A stretch of DNA of 64,000 nucleotides, taken from contig CAVZIL010000008.1 of assembly GCA_963775505.1 (NCBI GenBank), positions 1 to 64,000 on the forward strand, written 5' to 3'. Below are positions 52,418 to 62,324 of the stretch, piece by piece; positions within the stretch are counted from its first letter, which is position 1, and each line of letters begins with the position of its first letter. This DNA is from JAIBJN01 sp963775505. GTDB lineage: Bacteria > Actinomycetota > Thermoleophilia > Gaiellales > Gaiellaceae. A model generated the notes under the pieces. It worked only from the letters and a program-made list of their open reading frames with translations. It was not told the origin of the DNA and searched no databases. The position numbers and the translations under genes were made by a program.

Positions 52418-52810
52418 TCAAGCTCGGCGGTTGTACGAGATGAGCTCGAGCAGCGACCCGTCGGGGTCGCGGAAGTAGACGCTCACGCCCGAGCCGGTGG
52501 AGCCGGCCCGCTCGACAGGGCCCGCCTCGACGGCGATGCCCAGGCCGTGCAGGTGCTCGACCGCCGTCTCGATCGGTCCAGTCCACACGAAGCAGAGGTC
52601 GCTGTTTCCAGGGCGTACGGGCTCCCGGGCGACGAGGTCGCCGACGTCCGTTCCCGGGCCGTGGACATTCAGGCGCTGCGCGCCGATCGCGTAAGCGAAG
52701 CGGTTCTCCCGGAGCTCGACCACCTCGGCGCCCAGGACGTCCCGGTAGAAGGCGTTCGACCGCTCCCAGTCCGAGACCGCGATGACGACGTGGTCGAGCC
52801 CGCGGATCAC
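52418..52810 (-). CDS. VOC/glyoxalase-fold protein
   Basis: 130 residues, two beta-alpha-beta-beta-beta units: GLDHVVIAVSDWERSNAFYR at the start and VSVYFRDPDGSLLELISY at the end, with the metal-binding His and Glu at the usual places. Members include glyoxalase I, dioxygenases and resistance proteins; the reaction is unknown. GTG 52810 overlaps the cupin stop (GTGA), so the purA-cupin-VOC genes are coupled. Confidence 0.85.
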   Translation of the reverse strand: MIRGLDHVVIAVSDWERSNAFYRDVLGAEVVELRENRFAYAIGAQRLNVHGPGTDVGDLVAREPVRPGNSDLCFVWTGPIETAVEHLHGLGIAVEAGPVERAGSTGSGVSVYFRDPDGSLLELISYNRRA

Positions 52811-53279
52811 ACCTCGCGGTCCCAGTAGTCGACGTCGCTCTCGCGGCGGACCATCACGTCGTCGCTCTCGCCCTCCGTGAAGATGCCGATCTTGTCGCTG
52901 TCGGGATAGACGGCGACCGCGGGGTACGCCTTCGTCGAGAGGATCACGATCCGAACCGTCTCGCCGGTCCCGTTCGTGACCTTGTGGGCGCCCTCCGGCC
53001 CCTCCGGGAAGCAGACGAGGTCCCCGGGCTCGAGCTCGTCCTCGCCGCCCGGGCGCCGCAGCGTGGGCCGGCCCTCGATCACGAGGAGCCACTCCTCGCA
53101 TCCGTACTCGTAGTGGTAGGGGAAGCTGCTCTGGCCGGGCGGGAGCTCGTACACGGTCGCGCCCATCTTCGCCGAGCCGATCGCGGGAGCCAGCGGCACC
53201 ATGGCGAGGCGGTAGCCCTCGGGACGCCCGGCCCGATTCTCGACCTGGGCGGAGAAGAGGTTGACCTTGCGGAGGTTGC

Positions 53280-53283
<4 letters not shown>
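52807..53283 (-). CDS. Cupin-domain protein
   Basis: 158 residues. Cupin motif 1 SSFPYHYEYGCEEWLLVIEG (His, His/Glu metal ligands) and motif 2 PEGPEGAHKVTNGTGE. C-terminus IFTEGESDDVMVRRESDVDY. Probably a small metal-binding enzyme or sensor. ATG 53283 overlaps the purA stop (ATGA). Confidence 0.8.
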
Positions 53284-54575
<1,292 letters not shown>

Positions 54576-54619
54576 CGAGGTGAGCTTAGTCCCAGCGGTG
54601 GGCGTAGGCGCAGCGAGAG

Positions 54620-55990
54620 CTACGCCGCGGCGAGGTCGGAAAACTTCGCGTAGCGCTTGAGGAACGAGAGCTTCACCGTGTCGGTCGGCCCGTTTCGGTG
54701 CTTGGCGACGATCACCTCCGCGAGGCCTTGCTGGTCCGACTCCTCGGCGTTGTAGTACTCGTCGCGGTAGATGAACATGACGATGTCGGCGTCCTGTTCG
54801 ATCGAGCCGCTCTCCCGCAGGTCCGAGAGGATCGGCCGCTTGTCGTGGCGCTGCTCGACCGCCCGCGAGAGCTGGGAGAGCGCGACGATGGGCACGTCGA
54901 GGTCGCGGGCCAGCACCTTGAGCGAGCGGGAGATCTGCGAGACCTCCTGGACGCGGTTCTCGGCCGTCGTGCCGGAGGTCATGAGCTGCATGTAGTCGAC
55001 GATGATGAGCCCGAGATCCGCGTGCTTGCTCTTGAGCCGGCGCGCCTTGGAGCGGATCTCCATCATCGTGATCGACCCCGTGTCGTCGACGTAGATCGGC
55101 GCTTTCGCGAGCTTGTCGCAGGCGGCGGTGAGCCGCGGCCAGTCTTCGGCCGAGAGCTTCCCGGTGCGCAGGCGCTGGGACTCGACCTTCGCCTCGCTGC
55201 ACATCAGGCGCTGCGTGACCTCCGACTTCGACATCTCGAGCGTGAAGAGGGCGACGGGAACGCCCTTGCGCACGGCGAGGTTGGCGGCCACGCCGAGCCC
55301 GAGCGCCGACTTGCCCATGCTCGGGCGCGCGGCGATGACGACGAGGTTCCCCTCCTGGAAGCCGGAGGTGATCCGATCGAGGTCGCGGAAGCCGGAAGGG
55401 ACGCCAGTGACGTCGGCGCCCGACTCGTAAAGCTGCGTGATGCGCTCGAAGCTCTCCTTCAGCAGCGTCTCGATGTGGCTGAACTCCGAGGTGGCCTTCT
55501 CCTGCGAGAGCTCGAAGAGGACCTGCTCCGCCCGGTCGACCAGGTCGGCCGTCTCGCCGGGCCGCTCCCAGCCGAGGCGGGCGATCTCGCCGCCGGCGCG
55601 GATGAGCCCGCGGAGCGTCGCCGTCTCCTTGACGATCTGCGCGTAGTGGCCGGCGTTGGCGCTCGCCGGCACGAGCGCCGCCAGCTCGTGGATGCGGACC
55701 TTGCCGCCGACGTCCTCGAGCTCCCCCCGCTCGTCGAGCTCGTCGACGAGCGTGATCGCGTCGACCGGCTCCCCCTTCGCGTAGAGCGCGAGCGCGGCCC
55801 GGTAGATCTTCGCGTGGCTCTCCCGGTAGTACTCGCGCCCGTCGGGGGTGAACACCTCGCTCACCGCGGCGATCGCGGCCGGTGAGAGCATCATCGCGCC
55901 GAGGACCGACTCTTCGGCATCGAGGTTCTGCGGGGGTACCTGCGGGTCCTCCCGTACTGCTACAGCTTGCATCGCGACGTATTTGTCCAT
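54620..55990 (-). CDS. dnaB: Replicative DNA helicase DnaB
   Basis: 456 residues from ATG 55990 (an in-frame ATG at 56035 adds 15 residues). N-terminal primase-interaction domain (PQNLDAEESVLGAMMLSP) and RecA-like helicase domain: Walker A VIAARPSMGKSALGLGVAAN, Walker B LGLIIVDYMQLM, then RSLKVLARDLDVPIVALSQL and the arginine finger region RPILSDLRESGSIEQDADIV. No intein insertion. The preceding 380 bases carry DnaA-box-like motifs. Confidence 0.96.
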   Translation of the reverse strand: MDKYVAMQAVAVREDPQVPPQNLDAEESVLGAMMLSPAAIAAVSEVFTPDGREYYRESHAKIYRAALALYAKGEPVDAITLVDELDERGELEDVGGKVRIHELAALVPASANAGHYAQIVKETATLRGLIRAGGEIARLGWERPGETADLVDRAEQVLFELSQEKATSEFSHIETLLKESFERITQLYESGADVTGVPSGFRDLDRITSGFQEGNLVVIAARPSMGKSALGLGVAANLAVRKGVPVALFTLEMSKSEVTQRLMCSEAKVESQRLRTGKLSAEDWPRLTAACDKLAKAPIYVDDTGSITMMEIRSKARRLKSKHADLGLIIVDYMQLMTSGTTAENRVQEVSQISRSLKVLARDLDVPIVALSQLSRAVEQRHDKRPILSDLRESGSIEQDADIVMFIYRDEYYNAEESDQQGLAEVIVAKHRNGPTDTVKLSFLKRYAKFSDLAAA

Positions 55991-56135
55991 GGCTCGGGCG
56001 CCCTGACCAGGTCTGAACAAGTCCGCTTTCCCCATGTCCTTGCAGGGGGCCGGCGTGGAAGGAACGGGGAGGAAGACGCGCCCTTGAGTGACTCGGGGAA
56101 CATACGTTCGCTTATTATCGCGCCTTCATCGGACA

Positions 56136-56243
56136 CAATCCACAGCCTGTCCACAGGACCACGGCCGATACTGCCGGGGAATTCCCCAGGCCTCAGTTGC
56201 TCTTTCCGGGAGATTTCTCCTACCGTCCACAGGGTTGTGGGCG
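56136..56243. promoter_or_regulatory. Cluster of DnaA-box-like 9-mers upstream of dnaB
   Basis: CAATCCACA (56136-56144), CTGTCCACA (56147-56155), CCGTCCACA (56223-56231) and an inverted TTGTGGGCG (56235-56243) each differ by one or two bases from the actinobacterial DnaA box TTGTCCACA. They lie in the 380-base gene-free gap 56036-56415, which also contains an AT-rich patch (CTTATTATCG near 56111). Could be a DnaA-controlled promoter of dnaB or part of an origin; the rest of the gap shows no gene. Confidence 0.5.
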
Positions 56244-56415
56244 AGCATGTGCACCGGCGGAGAGCGAGCGGGGCGCCGTGCCGCATTCGGCGCCCCGTCT
56301 GCGAGGAGGGCCCACGGCGTGAGCCGGGTGCCGCTGACCTCCTGACGTGGGAACCGGCGACTTTCTTCCAGGAGGGCTAGGGAATCGGCGGACGACAGCC
56401 CGCGTTGAGGTGGGC

Positions 56416-56727
56416 ATGATCGCGCGCTGGTGGCGAGGCTGGGCGGCGACGCAGGAGAACGCCGACGCCTACGAGGAGCTCCTCAAGACGACGATCCTCC
56501 CGTGGGTAGCGGAGCACGAAGGGCACCGCGGCTCGTACCTCGTTCGCCGCGACGTCGAGGGCGAGGTCGAGTTCGCGACGCTGACGCTGTGGGACTCACT
56601 CGACTCCGTTAGGGCCTTCGCAGGTGAGGACTACGAGGTCGCGGTCGTCCCCGATGCCGCCCGCGCGGTGCTTTCGCACTGGGACGAGCGCTCGGCGCAC
56701 TACGAGGTCGCCGTCAGGCCGGAGTAG
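56416..56727 (+). CDS. ABM-fold (dimeric alpha-beta barrel) protein, hypothetical
   Basis: 103 residues. MIARWWRGWAATQENADAYE, GHRGSYLVRRDVEGEVEFAT and LWDSLDSVRAFAGEDYEVAV fit the antibiotic-biosynthesis-monooxygenase dimeric barrel. Often small heme- or quinone-related enzymes or structural proteins. No strong ribosome site at ATG 56416. Its 3' end overlaps the convergent rplI gene by 14 bases. Confidence 0.7.
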   Translation: MIARWWRGWAATQENADAYEELLKTTILPWVAEHEGHRGSYLVRRDVEGEVEFATLTLWDSLDSVRAFAGEDYEVAVVPDAARAVLSHWDERSAHYEVAVRPE

Positions 56728-57424
56728 GCTCGCCCTCGTCCTGGTGGGACGGGGCGTCGGCTTCCGCCTCGGTGGGCGGCTCGGTCTCGGCGGCCGGCTC
56801 CTCGACCTCGAGGACATCGGCTTCTGCCTCTGTCTCCGGCGGCTGCTCGGCCTCGAGCACCTCCTCCACGGCGGCCTCCGCCTCGGCGTGGGCCTCCGCG
56901 GCTTCGGCCTCCGCGGCTGCCGCGGCCTCGGCCTCCGCTGCCTCCATCGCCTCGAGCTCCTCCTCGGGCGGGAGCTCGCCGCCGATCGGGACGACGAGGG
57001 TCTTCACCTCGACCCGGACGTCCTCGAAGACGGCGACCGGCACCGCGTAGCGTCCGATCCGCTTGATCGGGTCGAGCTCGATCTTGCGGCGGTCGACCCT
57101 GATCTTCCGGGTGCGCCAGAGCTCGTCGACGACGTCGGTCGGCGTGACCGACCCGAAGAGCGTGCCCTGCGGGCCGGCGTTGACCTCGAACGTGAGGACC
57201 GTCTTTCGCAGCGTCTCCGCGATCGTCTCGGCCTCCTCGGCCGTCCGGGCCTCGTGACGGGCGCGCTCGGCGTCGCGCCGCTGGAGCTCGCTGACGCGCG
57301 CCTCCGTGGCAACCTCGGCAAGACGCCGCGGCTCGAGGTAGTTCCGCATGTACCCGCGCGAGACGGAGACGACCTCGCCGCGCAGGCCGACCTTGTCGAC
57401 GTCCTTCAGGAGAATCACGTCCAT
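56714..57424 (-). CDS. rplI: 50S ribosomal protein L9 with long acidic tail
   Basis: 236 residues; bacterial L9 is usually about 150. The first 150 residues are a normal L9: MDVILLKDVDKVGLRGEVVS, RGYMRNYLEPRRLAEVAT, GTLFGSVTPTDVVDEL. The last 85 residues are an Ala/Glu-rich tail (EAMEAAEAEAAAAAEAEAAE and onward), low complexity, probably unstructured or helical. Start shares a base with the rpsR stop. Confidence 0.93.
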   Translation of the reverse strand: MDVILLKDVDKVGLRGEVVSVSRGYMRNYLEPRRLAEVATEARVSELQRRDAERARHEARTAEEAETIAETLRKTVLTFEVNAGPQGTLFGSVTPTDVVDELWRTRKIRVDRRKIELDPIKRIGRYAVPVAVFEDVRVEVKTLVVPIGGELPPEEELEAMEAAEAEAAAAAEAEAAEAHAEAEAAVEEVLEAEQPPETEAEADVLEVEEPAAETEPPTEAEADAPSHQDEGEPTPA

Positions 57425-57708
57425 CAGCGATTCACGCCGCTGACGTGGTGCGAGTCGACGTACGGGAGCAGCGCCACCTCGCGGGCCCGCTTCACGGCCA
57501 CGGCGATCTGGCTCTGGTGCCGCCGGCACGCGCCGGTGATCCGGCGCGAGCGGATCTTCCCCTTCTCGGAGACGTAGCGCCGGAGCTGGTTGTAGTTCTT
57601 GTAGTCGACCTCGTCGATCTTCTCGCGGCAGAAGTAGCAGCTCTTCCGCCGGGTCGGCCCCGTCGAGGGGGACGTGCGGCGCTGCCGCTTCGGTTGCTCT
57701 CGTGCCAT
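57424..57708 (-). CDS. rpsR: 30S ribosomal protein S18
   Basis: 94 residues. KSCYFCREKIDEVDYKNYNQ is the diagnostic S18 N-terminal region and the zinc-type cysteines are kept (CYFC). RRITGACRRHQSQIAVAVKR follows. Basic N-terminal extension. Part of the rpsF-ssb-rpsR-rplI operon, minus strand. Confidence 0.96.
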   Translation of the reverse strand: MAREQPKRQRRTSPSTGPTRRKSCYFCREKIDEVDYKNYNQLRRYVSEKGKIRSRRITGACRRHQSQIAVAVKRAREVALLPYVDSHHVSGVNR

Positions 57709-57722
57709 TCGCTCTGACCTCT

Positions 57723-58166
57723 CTAGAAGGGAATGTCGTCGTCGGTCGCGGCGGCGCCGGCCGGGGCGAAGTCGGCGCGGTCGGGCGCGACGTCGGACGA
57801 CGGGATGTACTGGCTCTCGCCGCCGCCCTCGCCGCGGCTGTCGAGGAACTGCACCTGGAAGGCGACGACCTCGACCTTGGAGCGCTTCGTGCCGTCCTGG
57901 GCCTCCCAGGAGGACCAGTCGAGCCGCCCGTCGATTCCCACCCGGCGGCCCTTCGCGAGGTGCTGGGACAGCATCTCCGCCTGGTTCCCGAAGACCTTGA
58001 CGTCGAAGAAGTTGGGCTTGTCGGCCCAGTTGCCCGCCTCGTCCTTCTGGCGCCCGTTGACCGCCAGCCCGAGCTGGAGGACGGGCGTGCCCGACGGAAG
58101 GTGGCGAAGCTCGGGGTCGCGGGTCAGGCGGCCGACGAGCGTGACGCGGTTGATGTCTCCAGCCAT
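57723..58166 (-). CDS. ssb: Single-stranded DNA-binding protein
   Basis: 147 residues. OB-fold with INRVTLVGRLTRDPELRHLP at the start, WADKPNFFDVKVFGNQAEML in the middle, a short Gly/Ala linker and the conserved acidic tip DDDIPF that recruits partner proteins. Lies between rpsF and rpsR. Confidence 0.96.
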   Translation of the reverse strand: MAGDINRVTLVGRLTRDPELRHLPSGTPVLQLGLAVNGRQKDEAGNWADKPNFFDVKVFGNQAEMLSQHLAKGRRVGIDGRLDWSSWEAQDGTKRSKVEVVAFQVQFLDSRGEGGGESQYIPSSDVAPDRADFAPAGAAATDDDIPF

Positions 58167-58201
58167 GTTCCTCAGCTCCTCAGTCGAACGTCTGTTCTAT
58201 C

Positions 58202-58582
58202 CTACTCGGTGGCCTGGACGGGCTCGGCGGGGGCCGGGGCGGTCTCCCGCGCACGGGGTGCCGCGGAGGGCTCCCGAGCGGGCATGGTCGCTGCCGCGGG
58301 CAGCCGGCGCACGGCGAGGTGGCGCAGCACGCCGTCGGTGATCTTGAGCACGCGGGTGAGCTCGGCGAGCGTCTCCGCGTCGCAGTCGAACTGGAGCAGG
58401 TAGTAGAAGGCCTCGGGCTTCTTGTCGATCTCGTAGGCGAGCTTGCGCCGCCCCCACGCGTCGTCGCCCTGCCAGGCCCCGCCGCGCTCGGTGACGAGCT
58501 CGCGCGTGCGCGTGAGGATCTCGGTCTGGCGTTCCTCGGGCAGCTCGACGTCGAGCAGCAGCATGATCTCGTATGGGTTCAC
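58202..58582 (-). CDS. rpsF: 30S ribosomal protein S6
   Basis: 126 residues from GTG 58582. S6 core MLLLDVELPEERQTEILTRT, GRRKLAYEIDKKPEAFYYLL and RVLKITDGVLRHLAVRRL. A 30-residue Pro/Ala/Glu-rich C-terminal extension follows the usual end. First gene of the ribosomal-ssb operon. GGAGAGACGGGAACC upstream supplies the ribosome site. Confidence 0.93.
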   Translation of the reverse strand: MNPYEIMLLLDVELPEERQTEILTRTRELVTERGGAWQGDDAWGRRKLAYEIDKKPEAFYYLLQFDCDAETLAELTRVLKITDGVLRHLAVRRLPAAATMPAREPSAAPRARETAPAPAEPVQATE

Positions 58583-58723
58583 GGTTCCCGTCTCTCCTTC
58601 CCTCGGTCTAGCGGCCTCGCCTTGGGCGCGCCGCTCGGGAATCAGCGGCGCCTGACGAAGCGAGAAGCTCGTCGAGTATAGCGGCGGTCGCGGGCTTGCC
58701 CGCCGCCTCGCTGTCATGAGAGA

Positions 58724-59224
58724 GTGCCGGAAGTGAGACGAATCGCAAAAATCTCGCTCGTTGCGCTCGCCGTGGGGGCCGTGGGCGCCGTGCTCGCGCG
58801 CCTGCGCCGTCCCGTCGAGCCGCCGGAGCTTCCCGACGAGCGCACGGAGGAGCTGCGCCGCAAGCTCGCCGAGGCGCGGGCGGCGGCGGCAGACCAGGAG
58901 GACTTCGAGGTCGCGGGAATGGGCGCCGAGACGATCGTCGAGGAGCCGCCCCGTCCCGAGCCGGCTGAGCCCGAGACCCCGCCCGCCGAGGCCGAGGCGC
59001 CGCCCGCGGAGGCGGTCGCCGAAGCCGAGCCGGCGCCGGCTCCCGCCGAGGTCGAGCCTGCCCAGCCGGAGCCACCGGCTGCCGAGGCCGAGCCGACGCC
59101 ACCCGCGGACGCGGCCTCGCCGCCGCAGGACGAGTTCGAGGCGATGCGGCGGCGCATCCACGCGGAAGGCAAGAAGGCCGCGGAGGACATGCGCCGTTCG
59201 GCAGATCCCCCGGACAAGACCTGA
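58724..59224 (+). CDS. Membrane-anchored Pro/Glu/Ala-rich protein, hypothetical
   Basis: Up to 166 residues. An N-terminal hydrophobic helix (ISLVALAVGAVGAVLARL) leads into a charged segment (PDERTEELRRKLAEARAAAA), a long low-complexity Pro/Glu/Ala stretch and a final charged helix (EFEAMRRRIHAEGKKAAEDM). GTG 58724 or GTG 58733 may be the start. No family recognised. Divergent from rpsF. The stop overlaps the start of the next gene region. Confidence 0.5.
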   Translation: MPEVRRIAKISLVALAVGAVGAVLARLRRPVEPPELPDERTEELRRKLAEARAAAADQEDFEVAGMGAETIVEEPPRPEPAEPETPPAEAEAPPAEAVAEAEPAPAPAEVEPAQPEPPAAEAEPTPPADAASPPQDEFEAMRRRIHAEGKKAAEDMRRSADPPDKT

Positions 59225-59682
59225 CCCTCCACCGGAACGAGCACTCGGTCGAGATCGCCGCTCCGGCGGAGGAGGTCTTCCCCTGGCTCGCCGACTCCGA
59301 GCGCCGCTGCCGCTGGATGGGCGCCCTCGTCGAGAGCGAGCCGCTCACCGACGGCCCGCCGAAGGAGGGCAGCCGCTACCGCGACGTGTTCGAAGACCAC
59401 GGCCAGCGCATCGAGCTCGAGGCCGAGCTCGTCGAGCTCGACGAGCCGCGCGGGCTCGTCGTCCATCTCACCGCGGGCGCCTTCGATTCGACCATCAGGC
59501 AAGGGCTCGAGGAGGACGAGGGGAGGACTCGCCTCACCGCGGTCATCGAGACGACGTACACGAAGCTCGCCGCCCGCCTGCTCGGCGCGGTCGTGACGCG
59601 CCATGCCCAGAAGCAGCTCGAGGCCGACCTCGCGCGCCTGAAGGAGCTCGTCGAGAGCGGCGAGCGGCCGGCCGCGTCGTAG
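59221..59682 (+). CDS. SRPBCC-family (START-like) protein
   Basis: Up to 153 residues. The frame from 59221 begins LTLHRNEHSVEIAAPAEEVF, the typical first strand of SRPBCC domains, and continues through KEGSRYRDVFEDHGQRIELE to a C-terminal helix (HAQKQLEADLARLKELVE). The only start that includes the first strand is CTG 59221, overlapping the previous stop (CTGA); ATG 59317 would remove it. Ligand unknown. Confidence 0.6.
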   Translation: MTLHRNEHSVEIAAPAEEVFPWLADSERRCRWMGALVESEPLTDGPPKEGSRYRDVFEDHGQRIELEAELVELDEPRGLVVHLTAGAFDSTIRQGLEEDEGRTRLTAVIETTYTKLAARLLGAVVTRHAQKQLEADLARLKELVESGERPAAS

Positions 59683-59716
59683 GCGAGGCTCCCACCTGTT
59701 GTAAGGTGCCCCTGAC

Positions 59717-60736
59717 ATGACTCCGACGATGATTCGGCTCGAGGGGGTGTCCAAGCGGTTCGGCGCGGTGCGCGCCGTCTCGGAGGCAACCCTCGAGGTC
59801 GGCCGGGGCGAGTTCGTGGCCCTCCTGGGACCGAGCGGCTGCGGCAAGACGACCCTGCTGCGGCTGATCGCCGGCTTCGAGGCTCCGGACGCCGGCACCG
59901 TCACGATCGGCGAGGACGTCGTGGCCGGAGGCGCCTGGGTGCCGCCCGAGCGGCGGCACGTCGGCATGGTCTTCCAGGACTACGCGCTGTTCCCCCACCT
60001 GACGGTCGCGCGAAACGTCGGCTACGGCCTCCCGCGGCGAGGGCGGGACGAGCGCGTCGCCGAGGCGCTCCAGCTGGTGGGCCTCGGCGAGCACGGCGAC
60101 CGGTACCCCCACCAGCTCTCGGGCGGCCAGCAGCAGCGGGTCGCGCTCGCGCGGGCCCTGGCGCCCGAGCCGTCCGTCGTGCTGCTCGACGAGCCCTGGA
60201 GCAACATCGACCCCGCGCTCCGGTCGTCGATGCGCGACGAGCTGGCCGCCATCCTGCGGGCGACCGGGGTGACGGTCCTGCTGGTGACGCACGAGCAGGA
60301 AGAGGCCTTCTCGCTGGCCGACCGGGTCGCGCTCATGCGCGACGGCGCCGTCGTCCAGACCGGGACGCCCGAGGAGGTCTACTACGGTCCGGCGACGCGT
60401 TGGGCCGCCGAGTTCGTCGGAGCCGCCAACGTCCTGCCGGGAACGCTGGCCGGCGGGCTCGTCGAGACGCTCGTGGGCCGGTTCCCGGCGCCCAACGGGG
60501 ACGAGCCGGGCGCCGTGGAGGTGCTCGTCAGGCCCGAGCTGCTCGAGCTGGCCGTCGACCCGGCGGGCGAGGGCGAGGTCGTCTGCCGCGAGTTCCGCGG
60601 CCACGACGTCTTCTACCGCGTGCGCCTCCCCGACGGGACGACCGTCTGCTCGCAGCGGCCCTCCAACGAGTCGATCCCGCTCGGCGCCCGCGTGTCCCTG
60701 CGGCCGCACGCCGGCCGTGTCGCCGTCTTCCACTAG
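59717..60736 (+). CDS. fbpC: Iron(III)-type ABC transporter ATP-binding protein
   Basis: 339 residues. Walker A LLGPSGCGKTTLLRLIAGFE, Q-loop MVFQDYALFPHLTVARNV, signature QLSGGQQQRVALARALAPEP, Walker B VVLLDEPWSNIDPAL, switch LLVTHEQEEAFSLADR. A C-terminal TOBE-like domain completes the FbpC architecture. Followed by the permease with a 20-base overlap. No substrate-binding protein gene follows, so it is encoded elsewhere or the substrate is uncertain. Confidence 0.87.
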   Translation: MTPTMIRLEGVSKRFGAVRAVSEATLEVGRGEFVALLGPSGCGKTTLLRLIAGFEAPDAGTVTIGEDVVAGGAWVPPERRHVGMVFQDYALFPHLTVARNVGYGLPRRGRDERVAEALQLVGLGEHGDRYPHQLSGGQQQRVALARALAPEPSVVLLDEPWSNIDPALRSSMRDELAAILRATGVTVLLVTHEQEEAFSLADRVALMRDGAVVQTGTPEEVYYGPATRWAAEFVGAANVLPGTLAGGLVETLVGRFPAPNGDEPGAVEVLVRPELLELAVDPAGEGEVVCREFRGHDVFYRVRLPDGTTVCSQRPSNESIPLGARVSLRPHAGRVAVFH

Positions 60737-62324
60737 CCCCCAAGGCTCGCGTCCGCCTCTTCTCCTCGCCGCGGCCGCCGCGGCGGTGGTCGCGCTCGTC
60801 TGCCTGCCGCTCGTCTACCTCGTGATCAGGGTCGTCGACGGCGGCTCGGACGCCTGGAGCGTGCTCGGCCGCGGCCGCGTTCTCGAGCTCGTTGGGAACA
60901 CGGTGCTCCTCGTCGTGCTCGTCACGGGGGCCGCGCTCGCCCTCGGCGTGCCGCTCGCATGGCTCGTCGCGCGCACCGATCTCCCCGCCCGGCGCTTCTG
61001 GGCCGTCACGGCCGCGCTGCCGCTCGTGATCCCGAGCTACGTGGCGGCGCTGGCGCTGCTCGCGACGTTCGGCCCGCGTGGCTTCCTGCAGCAGGTCCTC
61101 GAAGAGCCCTTCGGGGTCGAGCGGGTCCCCGAGATCTACGGGCTTCCGGGCGCCGTGCTCGCGCTGACGATCTCGACGTACCCGTACGTCTATCTCCTCG
61201 GTGCGGCCGCGCTGCGCGACCTCGACCCGGCGCTCGAGGAGGCCTCGCGGGGCCTGGGACGCTCGCGGTGGGAGACGTTCCGCCGGGTGACCCTTCCGGT
61301 GCTCCGGCCGTCGCTCGGCGCCGGCGCGCTCCTCGTCGCGCTGTACACCCTCTCCGACTTCGGAGCGGTGTCGCTCATGCAGTACAACTCCCTCACGCGG
61401 GCGATCTACGTCCAGTACCGCTCGCTCTTCGACCGGACCCCTGCCGCGGCCCTGGCGCTGGTCCTCGTCGCCCTGACCGCGATCGTGCTCGTCCTCGAGC
61501 ACTACGCCCGCGGCCGCGTGCGCTACCACCGGCGCTCGCCGGGGACGGCGCGCCCGGCGCCGAGGATCCGCCTCGGGCGCTGGCGCTGGCCCGCGTTCGG
61601 CTTCTGCGCCGCGGTCGTCGGCTTCGCCCTCGTCCTTCCTCTCGCCGTGATGGCCTACTGGCTCGAGCGGGCGGTCTCGCTCGGACGCGAGCTCGGAGAC
61701 GTCTGGGGCCCGGCTCTGAACTCCCTCCTCGCGTCGACGCTCGCCGCGGGCGTGGCCGTCGCCGCGGCCCTGCCTGTCGCGGTGCTCGCGGTGCGCTACG
61801 AGGCCCGCTGGACCCGCGCCCTCGAGCGCCTCTCGTACTCGTCGAACGCCCTGCCGGGGATCGTCATCGCCCTCTCGCTCGTCTTCTTCGGTGCGAACTA
61901 CGCGGGCTTCGCCTACCAGACGCTCGGGCTGCTCGTCTTCGCCTACGTCGTCCGCTTCTTCCCGCAGGCGGTGGCGAGCTCCCATTCGGCTCTCCTTCGC
62001 GTCGACCCGAGGCTCGAGGAGGCGGCCCGCGGCCTGGGGAAGAGCCCGCGGCGCGCATTCGCGACCGTCACGGCTCCCCTCGTCGCGCCGGGCCTGCTGG
62101 CCGGCGCGGCGCTGGTCTTCCTCTCGACGATGAAGGAGCTGCCGGCGACGCTGCTGCTCGCCCCGATCGGCTTCGACACGCTCGCCACCGAGGTCTGGAC
62201 GGCGACGACGGTGGCGGCCTACTCCGAGGCGGCCTTGCCGGCGCTTCTGCTCGTCGTCTTCTCGGCGCCCTTCGTCTACGGGCTGACGGTGCGGCGCGGT
62301 CCGGAGGTGGACGCGCCTGGCTAG
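60717..62324 (+). CDS. fbpB: Iron(III)-type ABC transporter permease (two fused halves)
   Basis: 535 residues with about 12 helices and two binding-protein-dependent permease domains, as in FbpB/ThiP. Each half has an EAA-type coupling loop: LEEASRGLGRSRWETFRRVT and LEEAARGLGKSPRRAFATVT. GTG 60717 lies inside the end of the ATPase gene. Works with FbpC to import iron(III) or a related oxyanion/thiamine-type substrate. Confidence 0.87.
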   Translation: MSPSSTSPQGSRPPLLLAAAAAAVVALVCLPLVYLVIRVVDGGSDAWSVLGRGRVLELVGNTVLLVVLVTGAALALGVPLAWLVARTDLPARRFWAVTAALPLVIPSYVAALALLATFGPRGFLQQVLEEPFGVERVPEIYGLPGAVLALTISTYPYVYLLGAAALRDLDPALEEASRGLGRSRWETFRRVTLPVLRPSLGAGALLVALYTLSDFGAVSLMQYNSLTRAIYVQYRSLFDRTPAAALALVLVALTAIVLVLEHYARGRVRYHRRSPGTARPAPRIRLGRWRWPAFGFCAAVVGFALVLPLAVMAYWLERAVSLGRELGDVWGPALNSLLASTLAAGVAVAAALPVAVLAVRYEARWTRALERLSYSSNALPGIVIALSLVFFGANYAGFAYQTLGLLVFAYVVRFFPQAVASSHSALLRVDPRLEEAARGLGKSPRRAFATVTAPLVAPGLLAGAALVFLSTMKELPATLLLAPIGFDTLATEVWTATTVAAYSEAALPALLLVVFSAPFVYGLTVRRGPEVDAPG

